In this document: positions 30,140 to 42,269 of the stretch, one piece after another
Numbering within the stretch: the first letter of the stretch is position 1
Layout of the letters: each line of letters starts with the position of its first letter
Assembly: GCA_907163375.1 (NCBI GenBank)
Contig: CAJQUW010008680.1
Span: forward strand, 592,501-656,500
Direction: 5' to 3'
Length of the DNA stretch: 64,000 bases
Source: Prostheceraeus crozeri
Taxonomy: Eukaryota; Platyhelminthes; Polycladida; Euryleptidae
Notes under the pieces: model-generated
What the model saw: the letters and a program-made list of their open reading frames with translations, nothing else
What the model was told of the DNA's origin: nothing
Databases searched by the model: none
Position numbers and translations under genes: made by a program

Positions 30140-32750
30140 ATGCCATCAATTTTGTTGACTAATGCTCGCTCTATTGCCTCTGATGGCAAGATGGACGAGC
30201 TGCGTTTGTCCTGTGCATGCTTTCATCCAGACATAGTCATTGTTACCGAGTCCTGGTTGAATAATTCACACGATGACAGCTTTTTTCGAATGCCAAATTT
30301 TCAACTTTTGAGATGTGATCGTAGTGATCGTGTTGGCGGTGGCATAGCAATGTGGATAAAGTCAGACATCAGTGTTACACGTTTCAATTTTTCTTGCACA
30401 TCTTGCGAAATGATTTCTGTATCGTTTAAAGTGAAAGCCTCTAATTATTTGTTGATAGCTATGTATATCCCACCTCAGTTATCTGCGTCAGTACGTGATG
30501 AAATAACAGACTCTTTGTGTGATCATTTAGATGATGCGACTATTGCAGCACCAGACATGAACATCATTGTTGCCGGTGACTTAAACAATTTTGATACTTC
30601 CTTGTTACAAAGTACTTTTGACTTGGTTGACAAAGTGTTGACTCCAACCCGTGGTAATGCGATCTTGGATCGCATTTTAGTGAGTCAGTCCTTAGAGGAC
30701 AATTATCCACCTGCTGTGGTAGGCCCTCCTTTAACTGTGAATCGTCGTGGCTCCCATGGCCAAGTGTTTTTGCGACCAGATAGGCCTATTTGTGTCAATA
30801 AAGAGACCTCAGAATATAAACATGTTTTGTATGATATCAACGCTTCGAATATTTCTAACTTTCTCTTGAAGCTCAAAAATTGTTCTTTTGTCAATGTCAA
30901 CCATGAGTCTGACATCGATCGTAAGACTGATGTATTCTATGAGTATTTTCTTGACTGCTTGTCCGCTTTTCCATGTAAAGTCATTACCATGACTTCGCGG
31001 GACAAACCCTGGATAACGCCACACTTGTAGGACATCATAAACCGAAGATGGAAGGCTTATCGAGAAAGAAATTTTGACTTGTACAGTCACTACAAAGAAA
31101 GTGCAAAGCTGAAATCATTAGATGTAAAGAAGGATGGATTAAAAGGTCAAAGTAATCTGCGCGTAATGTGTGGGGTGTTGTGAATGACATAAAAGGTAAA
31201 CGATGTGGCAACCCTATTTTGAATTTGATTCAAGACTATCCTAATCGAGAGGCTGCAGCTGACGCCATCAATGATACCTTCGCTGACCACCTCTATGCTG
31301 GTGATCCATTAGTGTATATTGCTGATGATGATTGGTGTCCGCTGTTAGATCCAGTTGATGTGTTTAACTTTTTGGAACATTTATCTTTGAAAAGTCTACC
31401 GGCTCTGACGGCATCAGCAATCGATTTTACAGGCTTGCCTCGCCATATATTTCCGAGCCTCTTTGTAATATAATAAACTCTTCCATCATTGCAAGAAAAG
31501 TACCATTGATTTTTAAGAAGTGTGTGATCTCGCCCATTCCGAAATCTGTGCCTGTCTCTTTGAATCAGCTTCGACCTATAACCTTGTTAAGCACACCGGC
31601 TAGGTTATTGGAATTCCATGTGTTGAGACATATGCGTGATTTGTTTTGTAAAGATATACCGAGCTTCCAATTTGCCTATAAACAAATGTCAAATACTACG
31701 TGCAATCTTATCACTATGCATGACACTGTTACAAGTATGCTAGATTCTCCTGACATCAGCGGATGTGTTGTAATCAACTATGATTTTTCTAAAGCGTTTG
31801 ATACGATCTGCCACAAAATTCTTATCCGCAAATTAATTGACAGTGGCTACCCTTGTGGTTTCATTTCTTGGCTTTGCTCCTACCTCACTGACCGGTCCCA
31901 ATGTGTTAAAGTTTGTGACACTCTCAGCCAGCAACGAAATGTGACTAGTGGTGCTCCCCAGGACTCCTTATTGGGCCCCTATCTTTTTGTTTTATATTGT
32001 AACGACATCAGACCGATTTGTCAGAAAACAAAGCTGACAATGTACGCTGACGACATTTGCGAAATTTGTCCTGTCTCTCGAACTGACATTGTTGACTCTT
32101 TAGGTGTTGTCACAGAGGAATTTTATTATATCAAAGAATGGACCATGTCGAACAGTTTAAAGTTGAACGAGAGTAAAACAAAAGCTATGTGTGTTCTTAA
32201 GAAAAGTTGTCAGGTATTTTTTCCGTTTCCATTTAAAATTGCAGACGAATTGAAAATTCTTGGAGTAACCTGGAGTTCCGACTTGAAGTGGAAGTCTCAT
32301 TTTCTGAACGTGGTTTCACTATGTAACAAGCGTATGTATGCACTCAAAGTTTTAAGAAGATTGTTGAGTCATGACGAGTTATGGTACGTTTTTAAGGCAA
32401 AAATAGAGAGCATTTTATTATATTGTACGCAACTTTTTGGTGTTTATAGTTTTGAAACACGTAGACATATCAAAAGAATTTTTAAACGATCGCGTCGAAT
32501 TATTTGCAGGAGGGATTGTGGCTGTAATAATGATATGTCTAATTTTTGCACTGTACGTTTCCGAGCTTTCGAATCCCTGTACTGGAAAACTCAAGATGTT
32601 GCTCATCCTCTTTTTCCCCTCGTTCCTCAACACCGTAACGGTCGTGTAACTGTACCTTTTTCTAGAACTACCAGAAGGCAGAATTGTTTTACTGTTCTTG
32701 TCACCCTACTCATAAATGGACACTCTGATTTGACTTGCTTACCGACATAA
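30140..32750 (+). pseudogene. LINE L-B ORF2: endonuclease and reverse transcriptase, broken
   Basis: AP-type endonuclease (NARSIASDGKMDEL, VTESWLN, AGDLNNFD; the final SDH motif reads GSHG) to TAG 31028-31030. Then, in other frames, the linker and RT with YDFSKAFDT, SGAPQDSLLGP (usually QGS) and YADD. The endonuclease and RT lie in separate frames with breaks near 31030, 31470 and 31500. Confidence 0.85.
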
Positions 32751-32815
32751 TCATTCCTTCTCATTTGTACTTTATGATTCTCATTTTGAAAAATATACAT
32801 ATATTTTCCTTTTTT

Positions 32816-33083
32816 TCCTAACTGTCGTTTTTCGGGAAAATGTTGAAAATTTTTTCTCGCCGATTGAGCTGGAAATCACCCTACCGATGCAGAATTTTAC
32901 CTGATTCAAAATCTGGTCTCAGATCTGCCATTGGAGCAGCCGTTTAGCCGCTAGAGCCCAAAACATCCCAAATTCGCCGTTAACTCTGTCGTTTTTCAAA
33001 ATCTGCCAACCTGGTCGGCCGACCAAGACTCTCTCCCGGGGGGGGGGGGGCGCGGTGTTTAAAGTGGAGGTTTGTTTAGTACT
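32816..33083 (-). repeat. Pol-1 right terminal inverted repeat, outer part
   Basis: Inverse of 3437-3720: AACGACAG and GATTTGGAATCAGC-like blocks, CGGCGAATTTGGGATG, CGGCCGACCAGGTTG, a G run at 33037-33050 and AAAGTGGAGGTTTG. Ends AGTACT at 33083, followed by target duplication TCGGTT. Confidence 0.88.
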
Positions 33084-33357
33084 TCGGTTTTTGTAATTTT
33101 CCCATCACACTACGAAAGTCACGCTGTCGGGTGCACACGGTCGGAATACTCACAACTCGTAAGTGTTCATTAACTTGTCAATGGCTATCGATATCCAAAC
33201 AAAGAAATTCCTCAACTTAACGGTAGACCAACATAATATTAAGAATTTAATGCTGAGCTATCATGTGGAGAGTTGGCCACCTAAATGGCCGAGTCTCCCC
33301 ATGACGATCTGATGGTGGCCAACTCTCCCCAATTATTTTTCCGATGTATGAGCATCT

Positions 33358-34911
33358 GCGTTTAACAAGAGGAACATAGATGAATTCTTCGACAAGCTGG
33401 AAGAAGTTATCCAGGCATCCCAACTCCGAGGCAAACAGATCTACAATCTTGACGAAAGCGGATTGACAACTGTCCAGAAGATGCCAAATGTCATTGGAAA
33501 GCGGAGAGTGAAGCAGGTGGGGCAGATAGCGAGCCGAGAGCGCGGAGAACTGGTGACCGTCTGCTGCATAGTTTCGGCCATTGGAGAGACAGTTCCTCCT
33601 GTCTTGATCTTTCCTCGAAAGAGGTTTCACGATCCAATGATGGCCAATGCTCCGGTGGGAAGCATCGGTTTGGTAACTGGCAATGGCTGGATGAATTCCG
33701 ACACTTTCGTGAAAGTTCTGAAGCGCTTCAAAGCTCATGCTAGGCCGACCCCGGACTATCCCATGTTGCTGATAATGGACAACCACGAGAGCCATCTGTC
33801 ACTTCCTGCCCTCTCAGTTGCAAAGGAAAGCAACATTCACATCCTTACTTTGGTGCCGCATACTAGTCACAGGACGCAGCCGCTTGACAAGAGTGTGTTT
33901 GGCCCAATGAAATTCTACAACGCAGCAGCAACTTCGTGGATGATGCAGAATCCTGGACGTTGTATCACGATATACAATGTATCACAATTTTTACGAGAGG
34001 CTGTCCTGAAAGGTTCGACTCCTGCAAACATTCAATCAGAATTCAAGTCAACTGGAATTTGGCCATTCAACAGACACATATTCGATGAAGAGGATTTCGC
34101 ACCGGCATCGGTTTTTGCTGCTCCACAAACCTCCAGTTCCTCCGAGCATCCTCTGATGTCATCAGCTGCTCCACAGACCTCCAGTTCCTCCGAGCCTCCT
34201 CTGACGTCATCTGCTGCTCCACAGACCTCCAGTTCCTCCGAGCATCCTCTGACGTCATCAGCTGCTCTACAGACATCCACATCCTCTGATGACTTTGTAT
34301 CACCATCGGTTTTCAAAGGATATCCGAAGGTAAGCGCTTGAACATTAGGACAGTAGGTAGAATTGTAAAATATAAATTACCTGGGTAAGCAAAATATTTT
34401 TACGTGTCGTGCTGTAGTTTTGCACATTAATTGAAAAATAGACTTAAATACGCAAAATATGACTCATATAATTCGTGTACTAACTCATGTTGCTGAAGCT
34501 AAGTTAAGAATGTTTCTCTTGATATCTTTTCAGGCGATTCCAGGGACTCCGAAGACCAAACCACGCAGATATCGACCCAAAGCCATGATTGCGACATCAG
34601 ATTGTGAGATGAAGCGAATTCAAGAAAGGAAGTCTCCATTGAGGGGTGTCAAGAGATCTATCAGCACCAAGCAAGGAAGCGGAGAATCAACGTCTCAAGG
34701 AATCGCATCTCAATCCTCAATCAAGACCAAAGAAAGAGCCGGGTCGAAGAAAACAGCCAAGGCGAGAAGAACTGAGAGCTGTCCCATTTGTAGCAATTCT
34801 TATGAGTCCTCTGGACTTGACTGGTTCTTGTGCAGTTCATGCGAGAAATGGGTGTGTGAGGAGTGCTTTGGGAATTGTTTGTGTCAGGTGTGTTTGTTTA
34901 GTTCTTTGTGA
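33358..34911 (+). pseudogene. pogo-like transposase, N-terminally truncated, with C-terminal zinc segment
   Basis: DDE_1-type catalytic domain from about 33358: IYNLDESG, LLIMDNHESH and HRTQPLDKSVFG supply the three acidic residues; the end has STGIWPFNRH. A serine-rich repeat linker follows. An intron runs 34330-34533 (GTAAGC..TTTTCAG, phase 0), then a basic region (KTKPRRYRPKAMIATSD) and a PHD/RING-like end CPICSNSYESSGLDWFLCSSCEKWVCEECF. The helix-turn-helix and CENP-B-like DNA-binding half is missing, replaced by short inverted sub-repeats at 33260-33345, so this copy cannot act alone. A further donor-like GTGTGT after CLCQ is possible. Confidence 0.8.
34117..34290 (+). repeat. 48-bp coding tandem repeat, about 3.6 copies
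   Basis: Encodes AAPQTSSSSEHPLMSS-type 16-residue units in the transposase linker. Most units contain TGACGTCATC, a CRE-like palindrome. Confidence 0.85.
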
Positions 34912-35845
34912 TTGAATCTCACCGGAGAAAATGATGTCGCGATCCAGAACCTATCTTACATGTAGACATAGTTGATATAACCAATGCTACTTTTAGTTTT
35001 GCTGTTTTTAGAAAAGGCTTGCAGTGAGAATGACATTATAGTATGCAACGAGATGGCACCAGAGACTGATCTTTTTATATTTTTTGTCATTGTTTTTTTC
35101 TTCCTTCATCACATGAGTAGGTATCGAGGCGATGACGCATCGAGCATGACGCATTATGTAGCGAGATGGCACCATGGCAGAGACTGATCTTTTTATATTT
35201 TTAGTTGTTGTCACGTGAGTATCGAATCACAAGGCGATGTGCTTGTGACAGAATTTTGCGATTTTTGTTTGTATTTTTTGCATGCAGCATAATCGAGATT
35301 CGAGATGATGACCGATTAGGCTAAATATGGTTTTTGATACAAAAGGCTGGTCTTTTTCGTGATCTTTTATAATCATAGATCTATAGGCCTATGGTCCAAA
35401 CAAGTAGCGATCAATATTTGATCATGGAAATTAGGATAAGTCGGACAGGCCTGATAGGCCTAATTTGGCAAAAAATATGAAGCTATGAGCTCAAAGTCTT
35501 CTCTGTATGATATCATGGGTTATTTTGTGTGTTGATTATATGTTATAGGTGCAATTAATGCGCATGTAACTTGTCTACTAAAATTTATAAGTGGCCAAGT
35601 CTCCACAGTTGAGTGGCCAGGTCTCCTCTACCTGTGGCCAAGTCACCCCAAGTTTGCATGTAATTATATAACTGAAATTAATCTAACTTGTAGTGATCGT
35701 GAGAGGTCGGGCTAATTTTCGTTTTTATTTAATACGCTAGTGCATATGTAGCAGAAGTTTTAAGTCAATCCATCCATTAGTTTCTGAAAAAACTTTAAAA
35801 AAAGCAAAAATCAAATCTGGGTGGCCATGTCTCCCCAGTCTCCCC
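34912..35845. other. pogo-like element 3' region and right end
   Basis: Non-coding. Contains a near-repeat of GAGATGGCACCA..GAGACTGATCTTTTTATATTTTT (35049-35080 and 35161-35203), and at 35590-35660 and 35820-35845 copies of the terminal GGCCAAGTCTCC motif. The inverted terminal repeat ends at 35845. Confidence 0.6.
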
Positions 35846-35872
35846 TATTCCAGAACACAAGTCGGGTGATAT

Positions 35873-36427
35873 TGTAACCCTATTTATTTATATGTTAGCA
35901 CTCTGGAAATATTAATTCTATTACTACCGTCTCAATCGCCTTCCCTCAACTATATTGCGCTTCCAGCAATCACAAGTTCACGTTTGCCTTTCCCAGAATT
36001 AGTGTCACCCACTAAGGCTTACTCAAGATAAAATAATGATATCGATAGACACCGTATATTATGCCTATGTGGGGAAGAGCTAAAAGGATGAGCAGTGTAC
36101 AAAGTGAAGTACAAAAGAATACTCAGTTCGGTGACGACAACTGTTCGGTCGTTGAGTTATATATACTGTACTACCATCTTCTTCCTCAGCATCCGCACCG
36201 GATGCGTCCACTGCCTCGAAAGTCATAAATCAATCTTGATGGAAAAGTTCGTTTGACATTTTTGACACATGAGTCTGATATAATTTCACTCCCACTTCCG
36301 CCTCTTCATCTTGTGATTGAGCTCGCATGCCGATTTGCGATGTAATTAGTTTCACCCGTGGAACTTACTACCTGTAACATTTTTCATTTTTTCCAACTGT
36401 CGTACTTCATATTTCGGCCCGGTTACA
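35873..36427 (-). repeat. Gy-2 3' LTR
   Basis: Begins TGTAACC and ends GGTTACA, a 7-bp inverted terminus. On the minus strand it follows the purine-rich tract AATGAAGGGGTATCA. Confidence 0.93.
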
Positions 36428-37364
36428 TATGATACCCCTTCATTTAGGTGTTGTCCCAACACCTGACACAAATTCGAAGTAGGGAGTTTAGTTCATCACG
36501 AATACCGAGGCATGTGGATGGTAGCAAATAGAGAAGACAAAATTAAAATCAAGCGAAGATGCTGCTCATACTGTCCGCTCTCCCTCACATAAGTTATGAA
36601 AACATGTAAAATCATATACATATATATCAAATGAGAGAATAACAATCAATGTACAAAGTCACTATCATGGGGTTAAAAACTGATATTCACTGATCGCAAC
36701 ATTCAATACACATATGGTCACCATAACCGGAACTACCAATCGCACCATCACCCAAAGAGAGATAAACTATGTCCGCACACATCAATGGAGACATCGTAAA
36801 TATAACATATATACACAGACTCGTGACCCCATAATGAACAGAATAATTGAATAACAAGATAATACGGTAAGAAGCACTGAGGATGATTAAGAGTAGTCCA
36901 TGAAATGTCGTTACTCGAAAAATACAATTAACTGTCTCCCAACTCGACCACTGACAACACTGAACGTACCGTACTAGCTGGCGGAATTTAGTAAAGGCTT
37001 AAAGCGCTATAATAATAGATGTATACAAGGATATATGGTGGTGATATAAGTTGTTATAGGATTTCAAATATACATATATGATGAAATAAAATGCCAGCGG
37101 TAGCACTCATCACTCCATCAAGCTAGTGGTAAAGAGAAGAAGACAACAACTCTGCTGATTACTTCGCCACCTAGGCGAATAATTACTTAAATTATTTTAC
37201 ACTGCGTAACACTTAATCGTTATTTCTGACGAAATATATATAATAGTAACATGATTGATATATGCTGAAAAAAAGTGGTTGGTTAGCAGTACATTTTTAT
37301 AGAGCAATATTTTTGGTTAAAAGTCGTACGTACGGTTTACGGTTTACGGTTAACGGTGCCGGGC
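36428..37364 (-). other. Gy-2 3' non-coding region
   Basis: No gene. Holds a strong hairpin AGGTGTTG-TCC-CAACACCT (36446-36464) and a short GGTTTAC tandem run near 37330-37355. Confidence 0.6.
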
Positions 37365-39927
37365 TTACTGTGGATAAGCTTCTTTTCTTCCTCTCAATGG
37401 GTATCGAGTAGTTTTTGTATTTCTGTCGGCCTCATATTCATCCTCCTCTTCTGTCTCTTTCTCTTCTGACGCGTCATTAACGGTTTCCCGCTCTGGCTGA
37501 GCTCTCCCGAGCGATTCAGCCTCATCGTCACTTGAAGTGTGACCGTCGCCGTCATACATTTCCGATATCTCGTTAGTATTGTCGGTTTTTTCATTATTTA
37601 CGAGTGTCGGGATTCCTGCCGAACGGTCAAGTTTAACCCTATTTAGGTGGACCCACATGGACTTGGAGCGGGGCTCACGCACTGATACTATTTTACAATT
37701 AGTGTCTGTCAATTCTGTAATACGCATTGGACCTTTCCATTTATGCTGCAATTTAAGAGTGAGTCCTTTTGTTTTAGCTGGCATGTGCACGTAAACGCGA
37801 TCTCCGACCGCCAACTTATCAGCGATCAACGTCACTCTCCTATCGTAATATTTCTTTTGCTTGTCTTGTGCTTTTTCGATGCAATCTTTCGCAACTTTCC
37901 AGGCTTCCGATAAGGTTCGAGCTAAATTATGCTTATACTCGTCAACTGAGCTGGCTGATTCGGTTAGATCACGAAGAACTAAATCGCTAGGAAGTAGAGG
38001 GTCTCGGCCATACAATAAAAAGAATGGGCTTTCTTTAGTAGAACTATGACTCGCAGCTCTACATGTGAACAGGACATATGGAATGAAGACATCCCAGTCC
38101 TTTTGGTCGCGACTGGTGTAAAATGATAACATCGTAGTAAGTGTTTTGTTGAATCGCTCTACTTGACCATCTGTTTGAGGATGAAAATGATGTGGTAAAA
38201 ACTTTTTCTGTATTCGTTAAACGACATACTTCTTTTAATAATTCCGAGGTGAAATTTCTGCCTCGATCGGATAACTGACACTCAGGACAACCATGAGTCG
38301 CAATTATGTTTTCGACAAATAATCTAGCGATTGTTGCTACCTTCTGGTCTCGGACTGCAAGACATTCAGGCCATTTAGTAAAATAATCTGCGAAGACAAC
38401 GATGTATTTGTTTTGGTTTCCAGTTAAAGGTAGAGGGCCTAAAACATCAATTCCTAAACGAGCCATTGGACGATTTATCGGAATTGACACCATTGGAAGC
38501 GATACAGGCTTGGCACCACTCAGTGACATCTTTATGTAGTGTAGGCCAATAATAGAATTTGTTGATTCTAGAGATGGTTTTTTCAATTCCTAGGTGACCA
38601 CCAAATGCACCGGAATGTAGTTCCGTGAATACTGTTTGACGCAGCTCTTGTGGGAGAGCTAGTAACAAGTAGTTGCCTGGAGTTTTTACACTTTTATAAT
38701 ACAACAAGCCTTTTGATAAGCGGAAATTTGGCCAATTATCATTAATGAATTTTGAGGCTTGTTTAGACAATTGTTTAGGCATGGGTTGGTGCTGCAATTT
38801 TTTTATGATGGCATTATAAATAGTGTCTTCCTTTTGTTGCTGCTGCACACACGAAAATTCAGAACGAGATCTTATTTCGCTGATCGCATTAATAGTATGC
38901 GAGACAATGTGTCGGCGTTTGAGTGTTTCTTGCCTGGACGGTATAAAATTTCAAAAATATACTCTTGAAGTAATAATGCCGATCTCATGAGCCTTGATGA
39001 CGGTTCTTTGTGATTTAGCAAATACCGTAATGGTGCATGGTCTACTATGGCATAGAACTTTTTGCCCCAGAGGTATTCTCTGAAATGTTTGACAGCAAAT
39101 ACCAAGGCAAGGGCTTCCTTTTCTACTGTTGCGTAATGCTTCTCTGCTTTTTTGTAAAACTCGACTTGCGTAAGCAATCGGGTGATCGACACCATCGACG
39201 ATTTGACTAAGGACGCTACCAATTGCCCAGTTACTTGCATCGGTTTGTAAGTAGAATGGTTGCTCAAAATTCGGATAAATCAAGATGGTTGGAGATGTTA
39301 CAGCTTTTCGCATGAAGTTAAACGCTTCCTCATGGTGATCCGTCCAAACAAATTTTTCCTCTTTCTTTATAAGGTTAAATAGTGGCGCAACAATACGAGC
39401 AAAATCTTTTACGAATCTCCTGTAATAGCTACACATACCCAAAAATTGCCTCGTTTGTTTTACATTTTTTGGTCTTGGATAATTGACAATTTTCTCAATA
39501 TTGTCTTGTAATGGAGTAAGGCCTTGGCGCGCGACATGACATGTCCTAGAAAACGAACTTCTCTCTTATCAAACTCACTTTTACCAGGCTTTAGTTTTGG
39601 ATTATGCTCAGTCAGACGTTTGAATATTATATCCAATTTTCGCAGATGGTCTTCAAAGGTTTCTGAGAAAATTATGATATCGTCGAGATATGTAATGCAC
39701 TCGATGAATTGTAGTCCCACTAAAACTAAGTCTAGAGCGGAAGTAAATGTCGCGGGGCTATTACTGAGCCCAAGAGGCATTCTCAAAAATTCATAATTTC
39801 CAAAACAAGTAGTAAACGCTGTCTTATGCCGATCCTCTTCCGCCACGTCAATGTGCCAGTAACCAGATGCTAAGTCTAAAGTGGAGAAATATCTGGCCTC
39901 ATGTAGACAGTCGGTAATGGTTTCCAA
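37365..39927 (-). pseudogene. pol: Gy-2 pol: RT, RNase H, integrase
   Basis: RT part 39927-39460 (FSTLDLASGYWHI, FLRMPLGLSNSPATF, YLDDIIIF). RNase H 39442-38872 (LQTDASNWAIGSVLSQ, EKEALALVFAVKHFREYL, RPGKKHSNADTLSR). Integrase finger and core 38848-38059 (GGHLGIEKTISRI, GIDVLGPLP, LSDRGRNFTS), then core end and GPY/F-like domain 38132-37365 (VGDRVYVHMPA.., KWKGPMRITEL) with an acidic tail. Breaks near 39150, 38500 and 38130. Confidence 0.87.
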
Positions 39928-40015
39928 CTGTGGCAGTGGCTGGTGTTGTGGAAGGAGGCCTGAGGCCTATTATTTGATTAATATCTACGATTAACCGATG
40001 GCTCAAGAGTGGAAA

Positions 40016-40713
40016 TTAGCTTACTCTCTCAGTCAGCACAGAGAGTTGTTTTGTGGCATTATCCGTACTGTCATCTGCTAACACCTTTCTACGCATCTCC
40101 TCTTTCGAGGCTATGAGAATGGCAGCGTCCAACGAAGTTGGCTCGAAACGCAATAGCGGCTTCTTTAATGAGAGGGTGACCCCTGCTAAAAACGCTTCTA
40201 GTGCCAGCGTTTTCCGAACATCTTCATCATATGAATTATACGCCAATCTGGTTAGTTTTGTATATCGGCCGCATAACTGGCAACCGATTCACCTGGCTGT
40301 TGCTTCCTATTACGGAGTTGCATCGCGTTGTATCTGTTCATTTCTGGTGTATGCAATAAACGGTGGAGGTCTTCTATTAGGACGTCAATGTCGTCTTTCG
40401 AAGCTGCTGGTGAACTATTATAAATTTCTCTGGCATCGCCTGTCAAGTAGATCAGTAGCATGGCTAGTTGCTGTTCCCTCTTCCAACCTAAGGCCTTCGC
40501 TACTAGCAAAAATTGAGTTGCGAACTCACCGAATTGATATTTTGGATCCTGCAGATCTCCCAAAAATGTCTTCAACGTTACTCCGCTTGCTGCAGACGGT
40601 AAGGTTGGTCGTCGACTGTCTTCTATCTCGACTAAGGCATTACTGACATTCTCCATTCGATCAACCAGGTCTTCGACCGTTGCCATGACTCGTCCTCTCG
40701 TGAGATAAGGCAC
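40016..40713 (-). pseudogene. gag: Gy-2 gag, frameshifted
   Basis: MATVEDLVDRMENV coiled start, then FLGDLQDPKYQFGEFATQFLLVAKALGW and the gag core (LTGDAREIYNSSP). A frame change near 40250 leads to the end of capsid (ETLALEAFLAGV.. region). It stops without zinc knuckles at 40016. Confidence 0.75.
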
Positions 40714-41714
40714 GTTGACTTAAATAAAAACGGGTCAGTCAATAAAGGATTAATCTGTGTGGAATCCCGGGCACTCTTGCACGATTTTAGCGTAAATATT
40801 TTTTTTGATTAGTTAATCAGAGCTACGGTAATGTGTAAAGAGATGTCCTACAACATCAAAGTAGTATCGGTATAATGCTATTTATTGTACTGTATTACCG
40901 TATGTAGTTTGCTACTGTAGTACTGTATATTTTCAATGATGGACAGAATAGTCCTACTAAATATAGTATATAGGAAATTGTACTTTATTGAATGATGCTA
41001 CCGTACACGTTAAGGAATACTGTGACATGTAAGAATTGTTAATGAAGACAATATTACCATACTGTAATAGTTTTACTTGTAGAGCAATTAACTGTACCGT
41101 ATGAGTAATTATAGTACGTACAATATATTTTAATGCACTGTTGTTACGCATCGCTTCAATTTTGAATTTGCCGACACTTATTTATATGGCGCCCTTTAGA
41201 TCTCGGATGACGGGACTCGCGCACGAACGTGGATGTATTCGCTTCAATAGAGCCACCCACTCTTAATCTCTTAACAGGAAACCCGTGGAAGTACTACGCT
41301 CTTTATTTTCAGAGCCCCTCACAAATTTATATACCGCGGTACTCTGGGAGGTACTACGCTCGTTTTCTTCGAGCCCTCCTCTCAATATATATTTCGAAGC
41401 TGTCACTTTTGGACAAACCACGAACTCACACACGTGGATGTACTACGCTTCCCTGAGCCACCCACTTTTATTAGAGAACATAAGGAATACTTTATATCTG
41501 TGATTTTAGCGCGCCTATCAAATTATGGCCAAAACTGACTAATATCTCATTTATAAACTCACTTAAATCTCTCTTCTTCGCACACGGAGCAGCTGCTTAT
41601 GGATAAGACTGTAACGTGAATATACTTACCGGCACCGGGTCACCAAACTGATGTGAAGATCTTACGGAAGAACGAAGTAAAGAGGAAAGATAAACGCTGT
41701 GGGAGCTCCACTTA
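40714..41714 (-). other. Gy-2 leader with four imperfect 60-80-bp repeats
   Basis: Between gag and the 5' LTR. 41228-41480 has four units with GTGGA.GTACTACGCT followed by GAGCC..CC. Near the LTR the minus strand reads TGGAGCTCCCACAGCG (41710-41695), a possible tRNA primer site set four bases inside. Confidence 0.55.
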
Positions 41715-42269
41715 TGTAACCCTATTTATTTATATGTTAGCACTCTGGAAATATTAATTCTATTACTACCGTCTCAATCGCCTTCCCTCAACTATATTGC
41801 GCTTCCAGCAATCACAAGTTCACGTTTGCCTTTCCCAGAGTTAGTGTCACCCACTAAGGCTTACTCAAGATAAAATAATGATATCGATAGACACCGTATA
41901 TTATGCCTATGTGGGGAAGAGCTAAAAGGATGAGCAGTGTACAAAGTGAAGTACAAAAGAATACTCAGTTCGGTGACGACAACTGTTCGGTCGTTGAGTT
42001 ATATATACTGTACTACCATCTTCTTCCTCAGCATCCGCACCGGATGCGTCCACTGCCTCGAAAGTCATAAATCAATCTTGATGGAAAAGTTCGTTTGACA
42101 TTTTTGACACATGAGTCTGATATAATTTCACTCCCACTTCCGCCTCTTCATCTTGTGATTGAGCTCGCATGCCGATTTGCGATGTAATTAGTTTCACCCG
42201 TGGAACTTACGACCTGTAACATTTTCCATTTTTTCCAATTGTCGTACTTCATGTTTCGGCCCGGTTACA
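41715..42269 (-). repeat. Gy-2 5' LTR
   Basis: Partner of 35873-36427. Both are 555 bp. Confidence 0.93.

Larger units (their letters stand above)
28871..32815 (+). mobile_element. LINE L-B (CR1/L2-like) inside the Pol-1 right terminal repeat
   Basis: A nearly full-length non-LTR element with 5' region, ORF1 (29404-30130) and ORF2 (30140-32750), ending in TTTTCCTTTTTTTC just before the terminal repeat resumes (CTAACTGTCGTTTTTCGGG). Boundaries are approximate, and no clean target duplication was found. Confidence 0.75.
3437..33083 (+). mobile_element. Polinton/Maverick element Pol-1 with two internal insertions
   Basis: The left end reads AGTAGTAAGCAAACC (from 3437) and the right end is its imperfect inverse (..GGTTTGTTTAGTACT, ending 33083). 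TCGGTT occurs directly outside both ends (3431-3436 and 33084-33089). AG..CT termini and a 6-bp duplication are typical of Polintons. Inside are family B DNA polymerase, integrase, packaging ATPase, adenain-type protease, hexon-like capsid gene and accessory genes. The length of 29.6 kb includes Gy-1 (4.2 kb) and L-B (about 3.9 kb), so the element itself is about 21.5 kb. Many genes are broken, so it is a fossil copy. Confidence 0.92.
3247..35845 (+). mobile_element. pogo-like (Tc1/mariner superfamily) DNA transposon containing Pol-1
   Basis: The left end at 3247 starts GGGGAGGGTGAGGAGAG and the inverted right end finishes at 35845; over 25 bp the two inverted ends match at 20 positions. Both are bordered by TA (3245-3246 and 35846-35847), the target duplication of this superfamily. 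Further subterminal copies of GAGAGTTGGCCAC or its complement occur near 3260-3290, 33260-33345 and 35590-35650. Without Pol-1 (29.6 kb) the element is about 3 kb. It carries a DDE transposase with a C-terminal zinc-binding segment but lacks the N-terminal DNA-binding part. Confidence 0.8.
35873..42269 (-). mobile_element. Ty3/gypsy LTR retrotransposon Gy-2, internally deleted
   Basis: 6,397 bp with 555-bp LTRs (35873-36427, 41715-42269; about five differences by eye) and duplication ATAT (35869-35872, 42270-42273). Transcribed on the minus strand. Gag and pol are present, but zinc knuckles, protease and the start of RT are missing between 40016 and 39927. Frameshifts also occur. It is inserted in L-A ORF1, 21 bp from the pogo-like element. 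Confidence 0.93.

Noticed and set aside
33247..33795. Long minus-strand frame of 182 codons
   Set aside because: It lies opposite the pogo-like transposase, has no domain features and is a shadow.
34032..34316. Two minus-strand repetitive frames
   Set aside because: Reverse reading of the 48-bp coding repeat in the transposase linker.
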